Numbered from the stretch's first letter, positions 9,407 through 19,547 are shown. The stretch is DNA of 64,000 nucleotides from Salinisphaera sp. Q1T1-3 (GCF_003602005.1 NZ_QZWD01000006.1:146134-210133); one strand, 5' to 3'. The notes: generated by a model from the letters alone, not told the origin. Program-made: numbers and translations.

Positions 9407-11242
9407 TCATGCCGGCGGGCGGGCGGGGTCGGGGTCAGCCTGTTCCCGAAGCCGAAAGGCCGCGACCGTATCGGCGAGCGCCCGGGCCTGCTGGTTGAGG
9501 GCACTGCTGGCGGCGGTCGATTCCTCGACCATGGCCGCGTTCTGTTGTGTGGTGCTGTCGAGCTGCGCGACAGCGGTGTTGATCTCGCTGATGCCCTGCG
9601 ACTGCTCGCCGGCGGCATTGTTGAGTTCGTCGAGCATGCCGCTGACCTGTTCGATCTGCGCCATGATTTCCTGCATGGCCCGGTCGGTGGCCTCGACTTC
9701 GGCGACACCGGTTTCGGTCTGTTCGGTCGACTGGTCGATCAATGTCTTGATCTGCGTGGCCGATTCGGTGCTGCGATCGGCGAGCTTGCGCACCTCCTGG
9801 GCAACGACGGCGAAACCGCGACCATACTCGCCGGCTCGGGCGGCTTCCACGGACGCATTCAGGGCCAGTAGATTAGTCTGGAAGGCGATATCGTCGATCA
9901 GATCCAGGATGCCGCGGATCTGCCCCGCCGAGCCCTTGAGGCTCTGCATCGCCGCGCTGACACTGGCCATGCGCTGGCTGCCCTTGTGGGCCGTTTCCAC
10001 CGTCTGGCGCGCGGTGCCACTGGCGGTCTCGGCCAGGCTCGCCGATTGGCGGGCCGTGCTGGACAGCTGCTCGACCGCCGCGGCGGATTCCTCCAGGCTG
10101 GCGGCGGCCGCCTCGGAACGCCGGGACAGCTCATGGTTGCCCTGGGCGATCTCATCGGCGGCCGAGCTGACTGTGGCTGAGCTGTCCCGAACCTCGAGCA
10201 GCACCCGATTGATGCGTTCGGCAAAGGCATTGAAGGCCGTGGCGATGCCGGCGATTTCGTCGTGACCGTGAACCGTGAGTCGTTGCGACAGATCGCCGTC
10301 GCCGGAGGCAATGTCCTGCATGGCGACTTGTACACGTCGCAGGCGACGAAAACCCGGTGTCAGCAGAGCCCAGAGTACCAGCACCGCCAGCAGTGCGGTC
10401 ACCACGAAACCGGCGGACATGATCCAGACGAACTGCGACAGGCCGGCCAGTGTCTCGTGCTTGTCGGCGACCACCACGAGCGTCCAGTGGCTGTCCGGGA
10501 CATGCTGGGCCGTCACGTAGGCTGCTCGGTCGCCGAGCGTGACTGGCGTCATGCCATCGCTTCGCGCCGCGTTCGACAGCCAGCTCGGCGTGAACAGGGA
10601 CGCGATCTGGGTGGCCGGGTGCAGCACGCGATCCATCTCCGGATGCGCGATCAGCGTGCCCTGGTCGTTGACCAGAAAAGCATAACCGCTCGGCGTGGGC
10701 TTGATGGCATCCACGATCGTCGTGACTTCGGTGAGCTGGATATCGGCGCTCAGAACAGCCTCGAGACGGCCCGCTTTTTCGATCGGCATCGACAGCGACA
10801 GCGCGAGTGCGTGAGAGCTCTCGTCCATGTACGGCTTGTTGACGACCAGGGTTCCGGCATTCTTGGCGTTGCGATACCAGGGGCGCTGTGTGGGGTCGAA
10901 ACCGTCGGGCGGGGTCCAGTTCTGGCCCGAAATGAACCGCCCATCCGGGAAGCCGGCATAGACCATCGAGAAATGGCTGGCATGCTCGATCAGGGCCATG
11001 TCCCGTGCCAGATGCGTCGTGTCGAAGCGGCCGTGAAGCGCGCCGAGCAACCGTTTCTGCGTGCCCAGCCAGTTCGCGATAGCGCGGCTGTTGTCGTTGG
11101 CCAGGTTCTGCATCTTCTGGGTTGCGCTGGCGAGGTAGTCCGCTTTCAGCGCGAACCAGCTGATCGCCCCGATACTGGATAACGAAAGCATGAACAGGAC
11201 GATGCAGATCGCCAGGATACGGGTACGAAAAGAAAGACGCAT
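9407..11242 (-). CDS. methyl-accepting chemotaxis protein with dCache sensor
   Basis: About 611 residues. TM1 is residues 7-27. A periplasmic double-Cache domain (about 30-275) contains the typical [12 protein letters not shown] and [15 protein letters not shown] motifs. TM2 lies near 280-300, followed by a HAMP domain. The cytoplasmic signalling coiled coil has the invariant hairpin tip [20 protein letters not shown]. Such receptors bind small molecules (often amino or organic acids) and control CheA. There is no C-terminal CheR/CheB-tethering pentapeptide. ATG 11242 is preferred over TTG 11251; neither has a clear ribosome-binding site. No che genes are adjacent. Confidence 0.9.
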   Translation of the reverse strand: MRLSFRTRILAICIVLFMLSLSSIGAISWFALKADYLASATQKMQNLANDNSRAIANWLGTQKRLLGALHGRFDTTHLARDMALIEHASHFSMVYAGFPDGRFISGQNWTPPDGFDPTQRPWYRNAKNAGTLVVNKPYMDESSHALALSLSMPIEKAGRLEAVLSADIQLTEVTTIVDAIKPTPSGYAFLVNDQGTLIAHPEMDRVLHPATQIASLFTPSWLSNAARSDGMTPVTLGDRAAYVTAQHVPDSHWTLVVVADKHETLAGLSQFVWIMSAGFVVTALLAVLVLWALLTPGFRRLRRVQVAMQDIASGDGDLSQRLTVHGHDEIAGIATAFNAFAERINRVLLEVRDSSATVSSAADEIAQGNHELSRRSEAAAASLEESAAAVEQLSSTARQSASLAETASGTARQTVETAHKGSQRMASVSAAMQSLKGSAGQIRGILDLIDDIAFQTNLLALNASVEAARAGEYGRGFAVVAQEVRKLADRSTESATQIKTLIDQSTEQTETGVAEVEATDRAMQEIMAQIEQVSGMLDELNNAAGEQSQGISEINTAVAQLDSTTQQNAAMVEESTAASSALNQQARALADTVAAFRLREQADPDPARPPA

Positions 11243-11425
11243 GGGAATCAACGGGTAGCCACGAGCCGGTAGGTATCGACCGGGCCAGCGGATTCTTGAG
11301 GCCCTGGCTACGGGACATCAGGGCGTTGGATCGTGCGACTTTCGTCAGGCACACGACGGGCGCCGCATTTCAGGGCACGGTATCGATGTAATACGGCCGG
11401 GCTTCGTGTCGGCGCGTGTTGTCTT

Positions 11426-12181
11426 TCAGCGTGCGGTGATCCGCTTGATGAGGCGCTCGGCCAGATCCGCGTAACGACGATCGAAATGATGGCCGCCGGG
11501 CAGGCCGGCGACATCGAAGCCGGCGGCGACCAGTTCGTCGCAGATCGCTTGCGGATCCGTCACGCCGTAGAGACAGCTGGTGCGCGCGGCCGGCAGGCGT
11601 CGTGCCTCGGGCATCACGGCCCGGCCCTCGGGCCCCAGCCCGATCCACGACAGCAGGTGGTACCCGAAGGTGATATGGCTGGCCAGACCGAGCAACACGA
11701 TTCGCTGTACATGGGCCTGTGTGGCTGCGGGCAGGCGATTGTAGAGAAACGGCATGACATCGGCCCCGCGTGAATAACCGATCAGCACGACGCGTGACCG
11801 GTGCCAACGGCGCCGATAGGTCTGGATGACCCGGTCGAGGTCGGCCGCGGCTCTGGCGGGATCATTCACGTGCCAGTAATAGCGCAACGAATCCCAGCCG
11901 ATGACCGGATAGCCGGCCCGAGCCAGCGACTGGCCCACGGCCTTGTCCAGCCCGGCCCAGCCGCCGTCGCCGGAGAGCATGACGACAAGCGTGTCATCGG
12001 TGGTCGGCGTCGTGTCCTGTGGCGGGGGCGGCGGATAGACCATCAGCGGCAGGTCGGCCACGGCCGGTGCCGGTGTCTCGCCGCCGGGATGAAAGACACA
12101 GCCGGGGGCACCGACGAGAATCGCCACGAGGCCCAGCAGCCAGGCGCCACGCTCGACAATAAATCGCATGTTCATCGTCAT
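11426..12181 (-). CDS. virJ: VirJ/AcvB-like periplasmic serine hydrolase
   Basis: About 251 residues: a signal peptide with a weak lipobox (VGAPGC), then an alpha/beta-hydrolase. The nucleophile elbow is GYSRGAD, an acid may be in YGVTDP, and the catalytic histidine is in GGHHFDRRY. VirJ/AcvB proteins occur beside mprF/lpiA; Agrobacterium AcvB hydrolyses lysyl-phosphatidylglycerol. The gene follows mprF after 25 bp on the same strand, strongly supporting that pairing. The start is ambiguous between ATGs at 12181, 12175 and 12169. The likely role is to tune or recycle the aminoacylated phosphatidylglycerol made by the upstream enzyme. Confidence 0.82.
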   Translation of the reverse strand: MTMNMRFIVERGAWLLGLVAILVGAPGCVFHPGGETPAPAVADLPLMVYPPPPPQDTTPTTDDTLVVMLSGDGGWAGLDKAVGQSLARAGYPVIGWDSLRYYWHVNDPARAAADLDRVIQTYRRRWHRSRVVLIGYSRGADVMPFLYNRLPAATQAHVQRIVLLGLASHITFGYHLLSWIGLGPEGRAVMPEARRLPAARTSCLYGVTDPQAICDELVAAGFDVAGLPGGHHFDRRYADLAERLIKRITAR

Positions 12182-12206
12182 CCCGGTTCGATCGGCAGAG
12201 GCGGCG

Positions 12207-14795
12207 TCAGCTGTCGGTGAGTATGCGCCGATACCCGCCGGCGATGAGGGCGGCGATATCCAGCTGCAGGCTCGACAGACGTGTATCCGGCGGATAGGCC
12301 AGATACATCGAATGCCAGACCGGATGCCATTTGTTCTTGAAGGCGCGCAGCCCCTTGTAGTTGTAGAAACGATTGCCGTGCTCGTAGGCCAGCCGGGCAA
12401 GCTGCTCGGCCGGTCGGGCCCAGGGCGTATCGCCCACGCCGGCCAGCGGTGCCATGCCGAGCGAGAACCAGCGATAGCCCGCGGCCTGTGCTTCCTGCAT
12501 GAGCCGGACGAACAGGAAATCCATGGTGCCGCCGGGCGCGGTTTCGAGGTGCCGCATCAGATCGATCGAGTATTCCTCGAGGTGGCCATAGCTCGGCAGA
12601 ATGCTGGCAAAGGCGAGCAATCGCCCGTTGGCGTCGCGGACCACCGCGATCGGGGCCCGAGCCAGATAATCGCGATCGAAATTGCCGAGCGAGAACGTCT
12701 TCTCGGCGGCTTTCTCGCCGAGCCAGTCATCGGAGACTGCAGCCAGCTGGTTCATGAACCCCGTGCTGAAGGGCGGCGCTGTAATCTCGAAGGTCAGCCC
12801 CAGACGATGCCCGCGATTGATCGCGCCGCGCTTGTCTTCGTTGCGTTTGCCGGTCATCGAGAAGGCCGCGAGATCGACCCGTGCGATCTCGCCGAGCTTG
12901 AACAACACGAACCCGTGGTCGAGATAGGCCGACAGATCGTCCGGGCCGACCTGATAGAACACCGGCGTGCACTGCATGTCGTCGGCGAGCTGGCGGAATT
13001 CACCGATCGCCGTGCGTCGTGCCGCCGTATCGCCGGCCGGATCGGACAGCGCGATGAGCCGGTTACGGATCGCGCGATAGCCGATCATCGCCTGCCCGTC
13101 GGCGCCGTAGAACAGTGTCTTGTCGCCCAGCAGCATGAGATGGGAATAGGGGGTCGACCCGTGGGACGTCAGCCAGGCGACCAGGGCATCGAGATCGGCG
13201 GGCGCCGGCCGTGCCAGCTGCGGCGTCGGCCAGCGTGGCCAGGTCCAGATCACCAGCACGATCACGCTGATAAGAGCCACGAAGGCGCCCCGTTCGAAAC
13301 GCGGGGCATGGGCGCCGAAGCCGAAGTGCAATGGATCGACCGCATGGCCCTGATAAAGCGCATGGCCGAGCAGCAGATAACCGACCAGGGCGGCCAGCAG
13401 CGTGCCGGTCCAGGGCCAGGCACCGACCTGTTGGGCCAGACTGCCGTGGCGGTCGAACGTTGCCCGACTCATGTACAGCAGGCTTGCGACCACCAGCAGC
13501 AACAGGCTGGTGCCCCAGTCCAGGCCCCGGGTCAGGCCGAACAGCGCGCCGGCGATCAGCAGGCCGATCGACAGCCACAGGGATTGACGCAGTCGCAGTG
13601 ACAGGCCCCGGGCGGTCATGATCAACGTCAGGCCGATGACCACGCTGGCCAGATGCGTGATTTCGACCGCCGGCAGGGGCACCCAGTGCGACAGGATGCG
13701 GGTACGAGAGAGCAGGTTCGGAAAGGCCGCCCCGGCCAGCAGCACGATGCCGGCACCGGCGGTCAGCGCCGAGAGCAGGCGGAGCCCGAGATCCACCGCC
13801 TGACCCACCGGCCAGGCGAGGACCGAGACGAGCGGATGTGCCCTGAGGGTCGCGGCCAGACGGGAACGGGCCAGCGCGTTCGCACCCAGAAACAGCGCGG
13901 CGATCAGCGGCACGAGGTAATAGGCGAAGCGAAACAGCACGAGTGCGGCCACGGCGGTCTCGGTCGCTGCCCCGTGTGCGGCGAGCAGGCCGACGAGCGT
14001 GGCATCGAATACGCCGAGGCCGCCGGGGAGAAAACTCAGCATGCCGAGCGTGGCCGCCAGCACGAAGGCGGCGGCGACCGCGGCCGGCGTGAGTGAGACG
14101 CCCAGCGCCTCGACACAGCCCCACAGCACGGCGGCTGCCAGGAGCCATTCGCCGATCGAGGCACACACGAATCCGACAGTCTGTAGCGGGGTGAGGCGTT
14201 CGATCGCCGCCAGTCGGCCGATGCGCAGCAGGGGCGTCATGGCCAGCAACAGATAGAGCGGCAGATAACAGGCGATCACGACCAGAGCCGTCATGACCAG
14301 CCACACGGGAACCGGCGTGGCCGCGAGAATAGCCGGTCGGGTGATCAGCGTGATAAGAGCGAGCGTCGACAGACCCAGCGCCGAGGCCGTGGCCACGAGG
14401 CCGGCATAGCGCACCGCGGCGCCCGAGTCCACGCCGTCCCCGGTGACGAGCAGCACCCGCAGCCCGGAACCCGTCAGCCCGGACAGGCTGACCACGTTGT
14501 TGATCCCGCTGGCCATCAGGCCCACGCGCAGCCCGGCGCCGATGCCGCGTCGATAGCCGATCACCCGGGCCGCGAGCAGGTCGTAGGTGCCGATCGCGGC
14601 ACTGGCGATCAGCCCGCCCAATCCCAGCAGGAACAGATGCAGCGGCGGCACGGCCGCCAGCTCGTGCTGAATGCTGCGCAGGTTGATGTGTCGGGCTTCC
14701 AGCACCAGCAGGCCGACGACGGCGAAGATCAGAACGAACGGCAGCACACGGCGTAGTCCCTGCGCGATGGATCTGGTTTCAGCGATGTCTGACAT
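12207..14795 (-). CDS. mprF: phosphatidylglycerol lysyltransferase / flippase MprF (LpiA)
   Basis: An 862-residue two-part enzyme. Residues 1 to about 500 form a multi-helix membrane flippase (SLSGLTGSGLRVLL, MLSFLPGGLGVFDATLVGLL). The C-terminal about 330 residues form the cytosolic DUF2156 acyltransferase domain, with LLGDKTLFYGADGQAMIGY, KRNEDKRGAINRG, SIDLMRH, MDFLFVRLM and NYKGLRAFKNKWHPVW. It transfers an amino acid (usually Lys, or Ala) from tRNA to phosphatidylglycerol and flips the product, lowering surface charge and protecting against cationic peptides and acid. It is the first gene of an mprF-virJ operon. ATG 14795 is where family similarity starts; no strong ribosome-binding site is visible. 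Confidence 0.92.
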   Translation of the reverse strand: MSDIAETRSIAQGLRRVLPFVLIFAVVGLLVLEARHINLRSIQHELAAVPPLHLFLLGLGGLIASAAIGTYDLLAARVIGYRRGIGAGLRVGLMASGINNVVSLSGLTGSGLRVLLVTGDGVDSGAAVRYAGLVATASALGLSTLALITLITRPAILAATPVPVWLVMTALVVIACYLPLYLLLAMTPLLRIGRLAAIERLTPLQTVGFVCASIGEWLLAAAVLWGCVEALGVSLTPAAVAAAFVLAATLGMLSFLPGGLGVFDATLVGLLAAHGAATETAVAALVLFRFAYYLVPLIAALFLGANALARSRLAATLRAHPLVSVLAWPVGQAVDLGLRLLSALTAGAGIVLLAGAAFPNLLSRTRILSHWVPLPAVEITHLASVVIGLTLIMTARGLSLRLRQSLWLSIGLLIAGALFGLTRGLDWGTSLLLLVVASLLYMSRATFDRHGSLAQQVGAWPWTGTLLAALVGYLLLGHALYQGHAVDPLHFGFGAHAPRFERGAFVALISVIVLVIWTWPRWPTPQLARPAPADLDALVAWLTSHGSTPYSHLMLLGDKTLFYGADGQAMIGYRAIRNRLIALSDPAGDTAARRTAIGEFRQLADDMQCTPVFYQVGPDDLSAYLDHGFVLFKLGEIARVDLAAFSMTGKRNEDKRGAINRGHRLGLTFEITAPPFSTGFMNQLAAVSDDWLGEKAAEKTFSLGNFDRDYLARAPIAVVRDANGRLLAFASILPSYGHLEEYSIDLMRHLETAPGGTMDFLFVRLMQEAQAAGYRWFSLGMAPLAGVGDTPWARPAEQLARLAYEHGNRFYNYKGLRAFKNKWHPVWHSMYLAYPPDTRLSSLQLDIAALIAGGYRRILTDS

Positions 14796-14951
14796 GTATC
14801 GAATGCGATCACGATCGTGATCGACCCGGTGCGATCTATGGCTGGAAAAATACGGCGTGGCTCCATGCCAAGGCAATACCGTCGGTCGCCTTGTACAGAC
14901 CGCCTGGCGCTTGCCTGATCAACGCGCACCGACCGCGTCACGTGCGGCATG

Positions 14952-14966
14952 TGGCCACGGCGCTGC
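14952..14966 (+). promoter_or_regulatory. possible sigma-54 promoter upstream of dctA
   Basis: TGGCCACGGCGCTGC has the invariant GG (14953-14954) and GC (14965-14966) of a -24/-12 promoter with the correct ten-base gap, but matches the rest of the consensus only partly. dctA genes are often sigma-54 dependent through DctBD. No dctBD pair is in the window. The rest of the 300-bp mprF-dctA divergent region holds an AT-rich patch (14975-15005) and no gene. Confidence 0.25.
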
Positions 14967-15095
14967 GACGAGGAAATGCAAGTTTTCTTTAATTACAAAA
15001 CACGCCAATTAGGTCGCATGGCGGCCAGCGGGCAGGCGGCCTAGCCTTGGATGCATCAGGCCGACCGTCGGGGTGGCCGCGTTTCCTGGAAGGCC

Positions 15096-16370
15096 ATGCG
15101 TACGCCAATCTATAAAATGCTGTATGTCCAGGTGCTGGTCGCCATCGCGATCGGCGTGGTTCTGGGCGTGATCCAGCCGGACCTGTCGGTCCAGCTCAAG
15201 CCGTTGGGTGATGCCTTCATCGCCCTGATCAAGATGATCATCGGCCCGGTCATCTTCTGTACGGTCGTCACCGGCATCGCCGGCATGACCGACCTGAAGG
15301 AAATGGGCCGGGTCGGCGGCAAGGCGCTGCTCTATTTCGAGGTCGTCTCGACGTTCGCCCTGTGTCTCGGTCTGATCGCCGGGCACCTGTTGCATCCGGG
15401 GGCCGGTTTCAATGTCGATCCGGCCACGCTGGATACGAGCGTGATCGCGAAATACACCACCGGCGCCGAGTCGCACGGCATGGTGGATTTCCTGATGAGC
15501 ATCATTCCGCACACGTTCTTCTCCGGCTTCACCGAAGGCAATATCCTGCAGATTCTGTTGATCTCGATCCTCACCGGGGCCGCGCTGGCCCAGCTCGGAG
15601 ACAAGGGCGAGGGCATCGTGGCGGGTATCAGCAGTGCCACGCGCGTGTTCTTCAAGATCGTGCACTACATCACCCGGCTGGCGCCCATCGGCGCCTTCGG
15701 CGCGATCGCGTTCACCGTGGGCAAGTACGGCGTGCATTCCTTGTTGCCGATGTTCAAGCTGGTGGGCAGTTTCTATCTCACCGCGCTCGTCTTCGTGCTC
15801 GTGGTACTGGGTGTGGTCGCCCGACTGGCCGGTTTCCGGATTCTGGCTTTCATTCGCTATATCCGCGAGGAGCTACTGATCGTGCTGGGCACGAGTTCCT
15901 CCGAAGCGGCCCTGCCGATGTTGATCGAAAAGCTCGAGCGTGCCGGCTGCTCGCGCAAGGTCGTCGGTCTGGTCGTACCGACCGGGTATTCGTTCAATTT
16001 GGATGGGACGAACATCTACATGACGCTGGCCGTGTTGTTCATCGCTCAGGCCACGAACGTCGATCTCAGCCTCGTCGATCAATTGACGATTCTGCTCGTG
16101 GCCATGCTGACATCGAAGGGTGCGTCCGGGGTCACCGGTGCCGGTTTCATCACCCTGGCGGCGACGCTGGCCGTGGTCCCGCAGCTCTCGGTCGCCGGCA
16201 TGGTGCTGATTCTGGGTGTCGATCGTTTCATGAGCGAATGCCGGGCACTGACCAATTTCGTCGGCAACGGGGTGGCGACCATCGTGATCGCGGCGTGGGA
16301 GAAATCGCTGGATCGTGCCCGGCTGGAACAGGCGATGCGCGGCGAGTTGACGACACAGCCTGTGGCTTGA
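15096..16370 (+). CDS. dctA: C4-dicarboxylate:cation symporter DctA
   Basis: A 424-residue member of the DAACS (SLC1-like) family that imports succinate, fumarate, malate or aspartate with H+ or Na+. Diagnostic motifs are [34 protein letters not shown], the hairpin [42 protein letters not shown] and the ligand-binding [19 protein letters not shown]. The length is typical. ATG 15096 follows TGGAAGGCC; the frame is open 45 bases upstream but homology begins here. It is divergent from mprF. Confidence 0.93.
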   Translation: MRTPIYKMLYVQVLVAIAIGVVLGVIQPDLSVQLKPLGDAFIALIKMIIGPVIFCTVVTGIAGMTDLKEMGRVGGKALLYFEVVSTFALCLGLIAGHLLHPGAGFNVDPATLDTSVIAKYTTGAESHGMVDFLMSIIPHTFFSGFTEGNILQILLISILTGAALAQLGDKGEGIVAGISSATRVFFKIVHYITRLAPIGAFGAIAFTVGKYGVHSLLPMFKLVGSFYLTALVFVLVVLGVVARLAGFRILAFIRYIREELLIVLGTSSSEAALPMLIEKLERAGCSRKVVGLVVPTGYSFNLDGTNIYMTLAVLFIAQATNVDLSLVDQLTILLVAMLTSKGASGVTGAGFITLAATLAVVPQLSVAGMVLILGVDRFMSECRALTNFVGNGVATIVIAAWEKSLDRARLEQAMRGELTTQPVA

Positions 16371-16471
16371 GAAGCGCCGGCAAACGCGCCGTAGACCCTT
16401 CACCGCCGCCCCATCGCCGAGGCCGGTGGGTGGGGGGTATCTCGCCGAGACTGCGGACCGCTCGATCGGTC

Positions 16472-17974
16472 TCAGATGTAACGCACGTCCGTCATCATGC
16501 CGTCGGCCATATGGATATCGTTGTGACAGTGCAGCATCCAGCGGCCCGGCGGCGAACTCGCCTTGAAGAACCAGGTGGCCGTACCGCCTTTGGCCGGTAC
16601 CAGAGTCGTGTCCTTGGGCAGCGGCTGGCCCAGCGACTGACCGTTGAGCGCAACCAGATGAAAGACATGGCCATGCAGGTGCATCGGATGGGCCATGTCG
16701 GTCGGGTTGGTGAAATGCACGAGGACCCGATCGTCGCGGTGGACATCGATCGGTCGGGTATCCGGCCAGGTCCGGCCATTGATTGTCCAGTTGCCGGCGC
16801 CGCGCGCGCCTTCACCCAGCGCCAGATGCGCGTCGACATCGATCGGCCCGGGCACGACGGGGTGTTGTAACGGCCCGGCATCGCCAGCCTGCAGATAGGT
16901 GAACCAGTCTTCGCCACGCAGCGACTGGGCGGGGCGCTCGGGGGTGGCCTGCGCCATGCCCGGTGTGTGTACGACGACCGACTGGCCGATGGCCTGGCCG
17001 TCGTCGGCGATGGCTTCGACGAGCCAGGCGCCCGGTCGGGTGATATCGAGCCAGGCGTCGTAGCGTTCGGCCACGCCGACGCGCAGGGCATCGACCGTGA
17101 CCGGGCGCGGCAGGGGGTTGCCGTCGCTATGGGTCACGCGCAGTTGATGGCCACCGGCCGCGATGTAGTGCGTGATCGTGGGGCTGGCGTTGAGGATCCG
17201 CAGCCGCACGCGCTGGCCGACCCGGGCCTCGATCGGCTTCGTACGGGGCCAGGTCGCGCCGTTGATGCAACGCGCGAGATAGGCCACTTCGTCGCCCATG
17301 GCGTGGGCGCTGGCCTTGTCGGACGCGGTCATGTCGGCCATTTCCGGTGCGCCCATCGGCGCGACCATGTGGGCATGGCTGGCATCATGCAGTGCGGCAT
17401 TGAAGCTCGTCATGTCCGGTACGTCGTGAAATACGAGTACTGCTTCCACGTCGGCCGGTTGTTCGTTCGGATCATCGACGATGAACGCGCCGAACAGTCC
17501 GCGCGGATTCTGGGGGGCCACATGGCTGTGATACCACCGAAATCCCGGCGGCCCCGGAGTGAATTCGTAGATGAACTCGCCGCCGTCGGGTATCGGGGCC
17601 TGGGTGACGTTCGGGACGCCGTCCATGGCATTGGGCAGGATCATGCCGTGCCAGTGAATCGTGGACGGACCGCCGCTGCGGTTGATGTAGCGTGCCCGGA
17701 ATCGTTGTCCGTGGCGCACGCGGAGCAGCGGGCCGGGAATCTGTCCGTTGAAGGCCAGGCCGTCGAAGGTCACGTTCGGGGTCGGCGAGAAGGTATGCGG
17801 TCGCGATGTCAGCGTGACATCGACGACGTCGCGCTCGGCTGCCCGGGCGTCCATGGGCGACAACAAGCCAATGCTCATCGTGCTCAAACCGCCGAATAAC
17901 AGCCCCTTGAGAATCTCGCGCCGTCTCACTGGCAATCGCCGCCCCGTACCGTCGATAGCGCAATGATATGACAT
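16472..17974 (-). CDS. Tat-exported multicopper oxidase (laccase/CopA type)
   Basis: 500 residues. The N terminus has a twin-arginine signal (PVRRREILKGLLFGG). All four copper-binding motifs are present: HWHG (107-110), HSH (149-151), HPMHLHGH (429-436) and HCHNDIHMADGM (482-493). C483 and H488 are type-1 ligands and M493 is the axial ligand. A Met/His-rich stretch near 200-230 (HAHMVAPMGAPEMADM) resembles the methionine-rich segments of cuprous oxidases such as CueO/CopA. It probably oxidises Cu(I) or phenolics in the periplasm. It is convergent with dctA. The ATG at 17974 has no clear ribosome-binding site. No copper efflux gene is adjacent. Confidence 0.88.
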   Translation of the reverse strand: MSYHCAIDGTGRRLPVRRREILKGLLFGGLSTMSIGLLSPMDARAAERDVVDVTLTSRPHTFSPTPNVTFDGLAFNGQIPGPLLRVRHGQRFRARYINRSGGPSTIHWHGMILPNAMDGVPNVTQAPIPDGGEFIYEFTPGPPGFRWYHSHVAPQNPRGLFGAFIVDDPNEQPADVEAVLVFHDVPDMTSFNAALHDASHAHMVAPMGAPEMADMTASDKASAHAMGDEVAYLARCINGATWPRTKPIEARVGQRVRLRILNASPTITHYIAAGGHQLRVTHSDGNPLPRPVTVDALRVGVAERYDAWLDITRPGAWLVEAIADDGQAIGQSVVVHTPGMAQATPERPAQSLRGEDWFTYLQAGDAGPLQHPVVPGPIDVDAHLALGEGARGAGNWTINGRTWPDTRPIDVHRDDRVLVHFTNPTDMAHPMHLHGHVFHLVALNGQSLGQPLPKDTTLVPAKGGTATWFFKASSPPGRWMLHCHNDIHMADGMMTDVRYI

Positions 17975-18121
17975 TCAGAAAATGGTGATATTACGTCGCC
18001 GATATTCGTCACGCTCGGGCAGGCGCGCGCCCTGGGCGTTGATGACCGTCGAGATGCGGTCGCGTGGCTCGCAGCGTGGGTGTTGTCGTGTTGCAAGACA
18101 AGCAACGCTCAGGCCCAGCTC

Positions 18122-18275
18122 GGGCCTGTCTACAGGTCCCGCGTGCGTCGCGCCGGTGATCATTTTTTGCAAGACAAGGCATCGGGCGCGTACGGCCGTC
18201 ATTCTGGCGTCGCGAACGACAACGCCGGATTGCGCAAAAAATGACCGCCGTCCCGTCGGGTTGCGCGCGACGTGT
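18122..18275 (+). repeat. structured repeat, frame C copy 1 (C1)
   Basis: An element with left end GGGCCTGTCTACAGGTCCCG and a 57-nt core (18173-18229, GACAAGGCATCGG to AACGCCGGA). The core is bracketed by ATTTTTTGCAA and TTGCGCAAAAAAT arms. The same sequence lies in inverse orientation at 31452-31594. A further fragment, TTGCAAGACAAGCAACG at about 18090-18107, looks like a remnant of another copy. The non-coding region between the oxidase and the His-rich gene (17975-18854) consists mostly of such elements. Confidence 0.8.
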
Positions 18276-18465
18276 TATGAATCCGGCACCAGAACAGCTG
18301 ACGACGTCAGCTGTTTTCAACGCCATCGAAAGAAACGCCGGCCCTTGTCCGTCTTTTTATTTTCAATGGCTTCACGGCCGTTGGCCGTGGCGCGCGTGCT
18401 GTCGCATACGCGCGTTATCAACCCGAAAAATCATCTATTTTTAGGCCGGGTTAATAACAGGCCCT
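18275..18465 (+). repeat. structured repeat, frame B copy 2 (B2)
   Basis: Nearly identical to B1 and B3: an AACAGCTGACG/CGTCAGCTGTT palindrome, then CACGGCCGTTGGCCGTG and the end TTAGGCCGGGTTAATAACAG. It directly abuts C1 on its left and frame D on its right, so the three form a composite block. Confidence 0.85.
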
Positions 18466-18722
18466 AACCCGATCCGCGCGGGTCGGGTCGCTGCCCGAAA
18501 TCGTGATCCGGCAAGGTACATGGCGCCGGCCCGGTCATGCCAAGGCCAAGCTGCGCAACGCCGCAAGGGCGTGGCTCCGGGCGTCACCCGAAGGGCCGGA
18601 GCGCTTCCTGCAATCCGGCGTTGCCGCTTGCTTGTGTCGCATAGCGACACCGGGCTCCGGCCGTCTTGTCTTGCACGACGAGCCGCCGGCGTGACTCACG
18701 CGGATCGGGTCAACAGGCCCTG
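18461..18722 (+). repeat. structured repeat, frame D
   Basis: Its ends are inverted (ACCCGATCCGCG at 18467 and CGCGGATCGGGT at 18699), and the right end continues CAACAGGCCCTGG. Its internal order of short conserved islands (CGGCAAGG, CGCAACGCCGC, ACCCGAAGGG) is the same as in frame A although the sequence between differs. It carries a 57-nt core at 18614-18670 between TGCAA and TTGCA. The left terminus appears cut by the neighbouring B2 element. Bases 18723-18854 hold nothing recognisable. Confidence 0.7.
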
Positions 18723-18854
18723 GCTGGCCTGCCGGCGCGATGCGTATCAGGCCAGCGGCCGGCCGGGAGGCCAGCCCCGACATTCCGACGCCATGCCGGA
18801 GACGGCGTCGAACGAATGCGCGATCGGGGCAGCGGTGGCGAACCGGCCGGTGAA

Positions 18855-19214
18855 TCAGCCCTGCACCACTTCCACCGGGCCGTGGTCGTCGCAATGATCC
18901 CCGTGCGGGTGGTGCAGATGCCCATCCACCAGATAGTCGACGTGGTCGCCGTGCGGCACCGGTTCGTGTCCACAACCCGGGCCGTGGACATGCCCGTCGT
19001 CGTGGCCGTTGCAGGCATGGCCCTGGGTGCAGTCGGCGGGATTCCTGTCCGTGACTTCAATGACGTGCTCGTCGACGTGGTCCCCGTGCGGATGATGCAG
19101 GTGCCCGTCGTGCAGATAGTCGACGTGACCATCGTGTTTGATCGCGGTATGGCCGCAATCCGGGCCGTGTTCGTGGGGGTGGTTGCCGTGCTGGGTGGCG
19201 TCGCAGTCGGTCAT
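18855..19214 (-). CDS. His-rich metal-binding protein
   Basis: 119 residues, of which 27 are His and 6 are Cys. Two direct repeats cover about residues 16-51 and 77-112. Each has the pattern HGP(D/G)CGH followed by HVDYL, DGHLHHPHGDH and an acidic end. There is no signal peptide or membrane segment, so it is presumably a cytosolic metal chelator or chaperone. It starts one base after the stop codon of the SmtB-type repressor (TGA-C-ATG), so the two are translationally coupled and likely respond to the same metal. Similar small proteins next to ArsR regulators are known in proteobacteria, but their biochemistry is not established. Confidence 0.8.
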   Translation of the reverse strand: MTDCDATQHGNHPHEHGPDCGHTAIKHDGHVDYLHDGHLHHPHGDHVDEHVIEVTDRNPADCTQGHACNGHDDGHVHGPGCGHEPVPHGDHVDYLVDGHLHHPHGDHCDDHGPVEVVQG

Positions 19215-19215
19215 G

Positions 19216-19542
19216 TCATGACTCCCGGGATGTGAATCCTTGATGTTCCTCGGCGTGTTCCAGTGCATTGGCAATCAGCTGGAACACATGATCGTCGGCT
19301 ATGGAATAGACGGCCGACTGGCCCTCGCGCCGGCGCGAAACGAGGCGTGCCTGGCGCAGCACCTTCAGGCGTGCCGACACGGTCCCGATACGCTCCTCGC
19401 TGGCCTCGGCCAGACGCGTCACCGAACTGGCACCGTGGGCCAGCTGTGTCAGTGTCCGCAGGCGTGCCGGGTCAGCCAGCGCGTGGAAGATCGCGGCGGC
19501 TTCCATGAGTTGGGGCTCGTCGTAGTCCTGTTGCATATCCAT
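19216..19542 (-). CDS. SmtB/ArsR-family metal-sensing repressor (alpha-5 zinc site)
   Basis: 108 residues with a winged helix (FHALADPARLRTLTQL ... VSARLKVLRQARLV). The C-terminal helix carries D83, H85, H96 and E99 with the spacing of the SmtB alpha-5 zinc site (D104, H106, H117, E120 in SmtB). It lacks the N-terminal CVC metal-thiolate box of ArsR/CadC. These sensors leave DNA when Zn (or Co/Ni) is bound, derepressing their operon. Here the operon is the His-rich protein directly downstream. The start at 19542 (ATGGATATG) lies five bases beyond a dyad operator; the leader would be very short. Confidence 0.88.
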   Translation of the reverse strand: MDMQQDYDEPQLMEAAAIFHALADPARLRTLTQLAHGASSVTRLAEASEERIGTVSARLKVLRQARLVSRRREGQSAVYSIADDHVFQLIANALEHAEEHQGFTSRES

Positions 19543-19547
19543 CTTTT

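Noticed and set aside
8775..10265. Long plus-strand frame of about 496 codons across the YgjV and chemoreceptor genes
   Set aside because: It is opposite two clear genes on the minus strand; its sequence is low-complexity Ala/Arg/Ser and matches no family.
12168..13601. Plus-strand frame of 477 codons within mprF
   Set aside because: It is antisense to the unmistakable MprF domain and has biased, charge-rich composition without motifs.
18122..18722. CRISPR array suspected from regularly recurring similar sequence
   Set aside because: The repeats are long inverted-repeat elements, not short direct repeats with unique spacers, and no cas gene is in the window.
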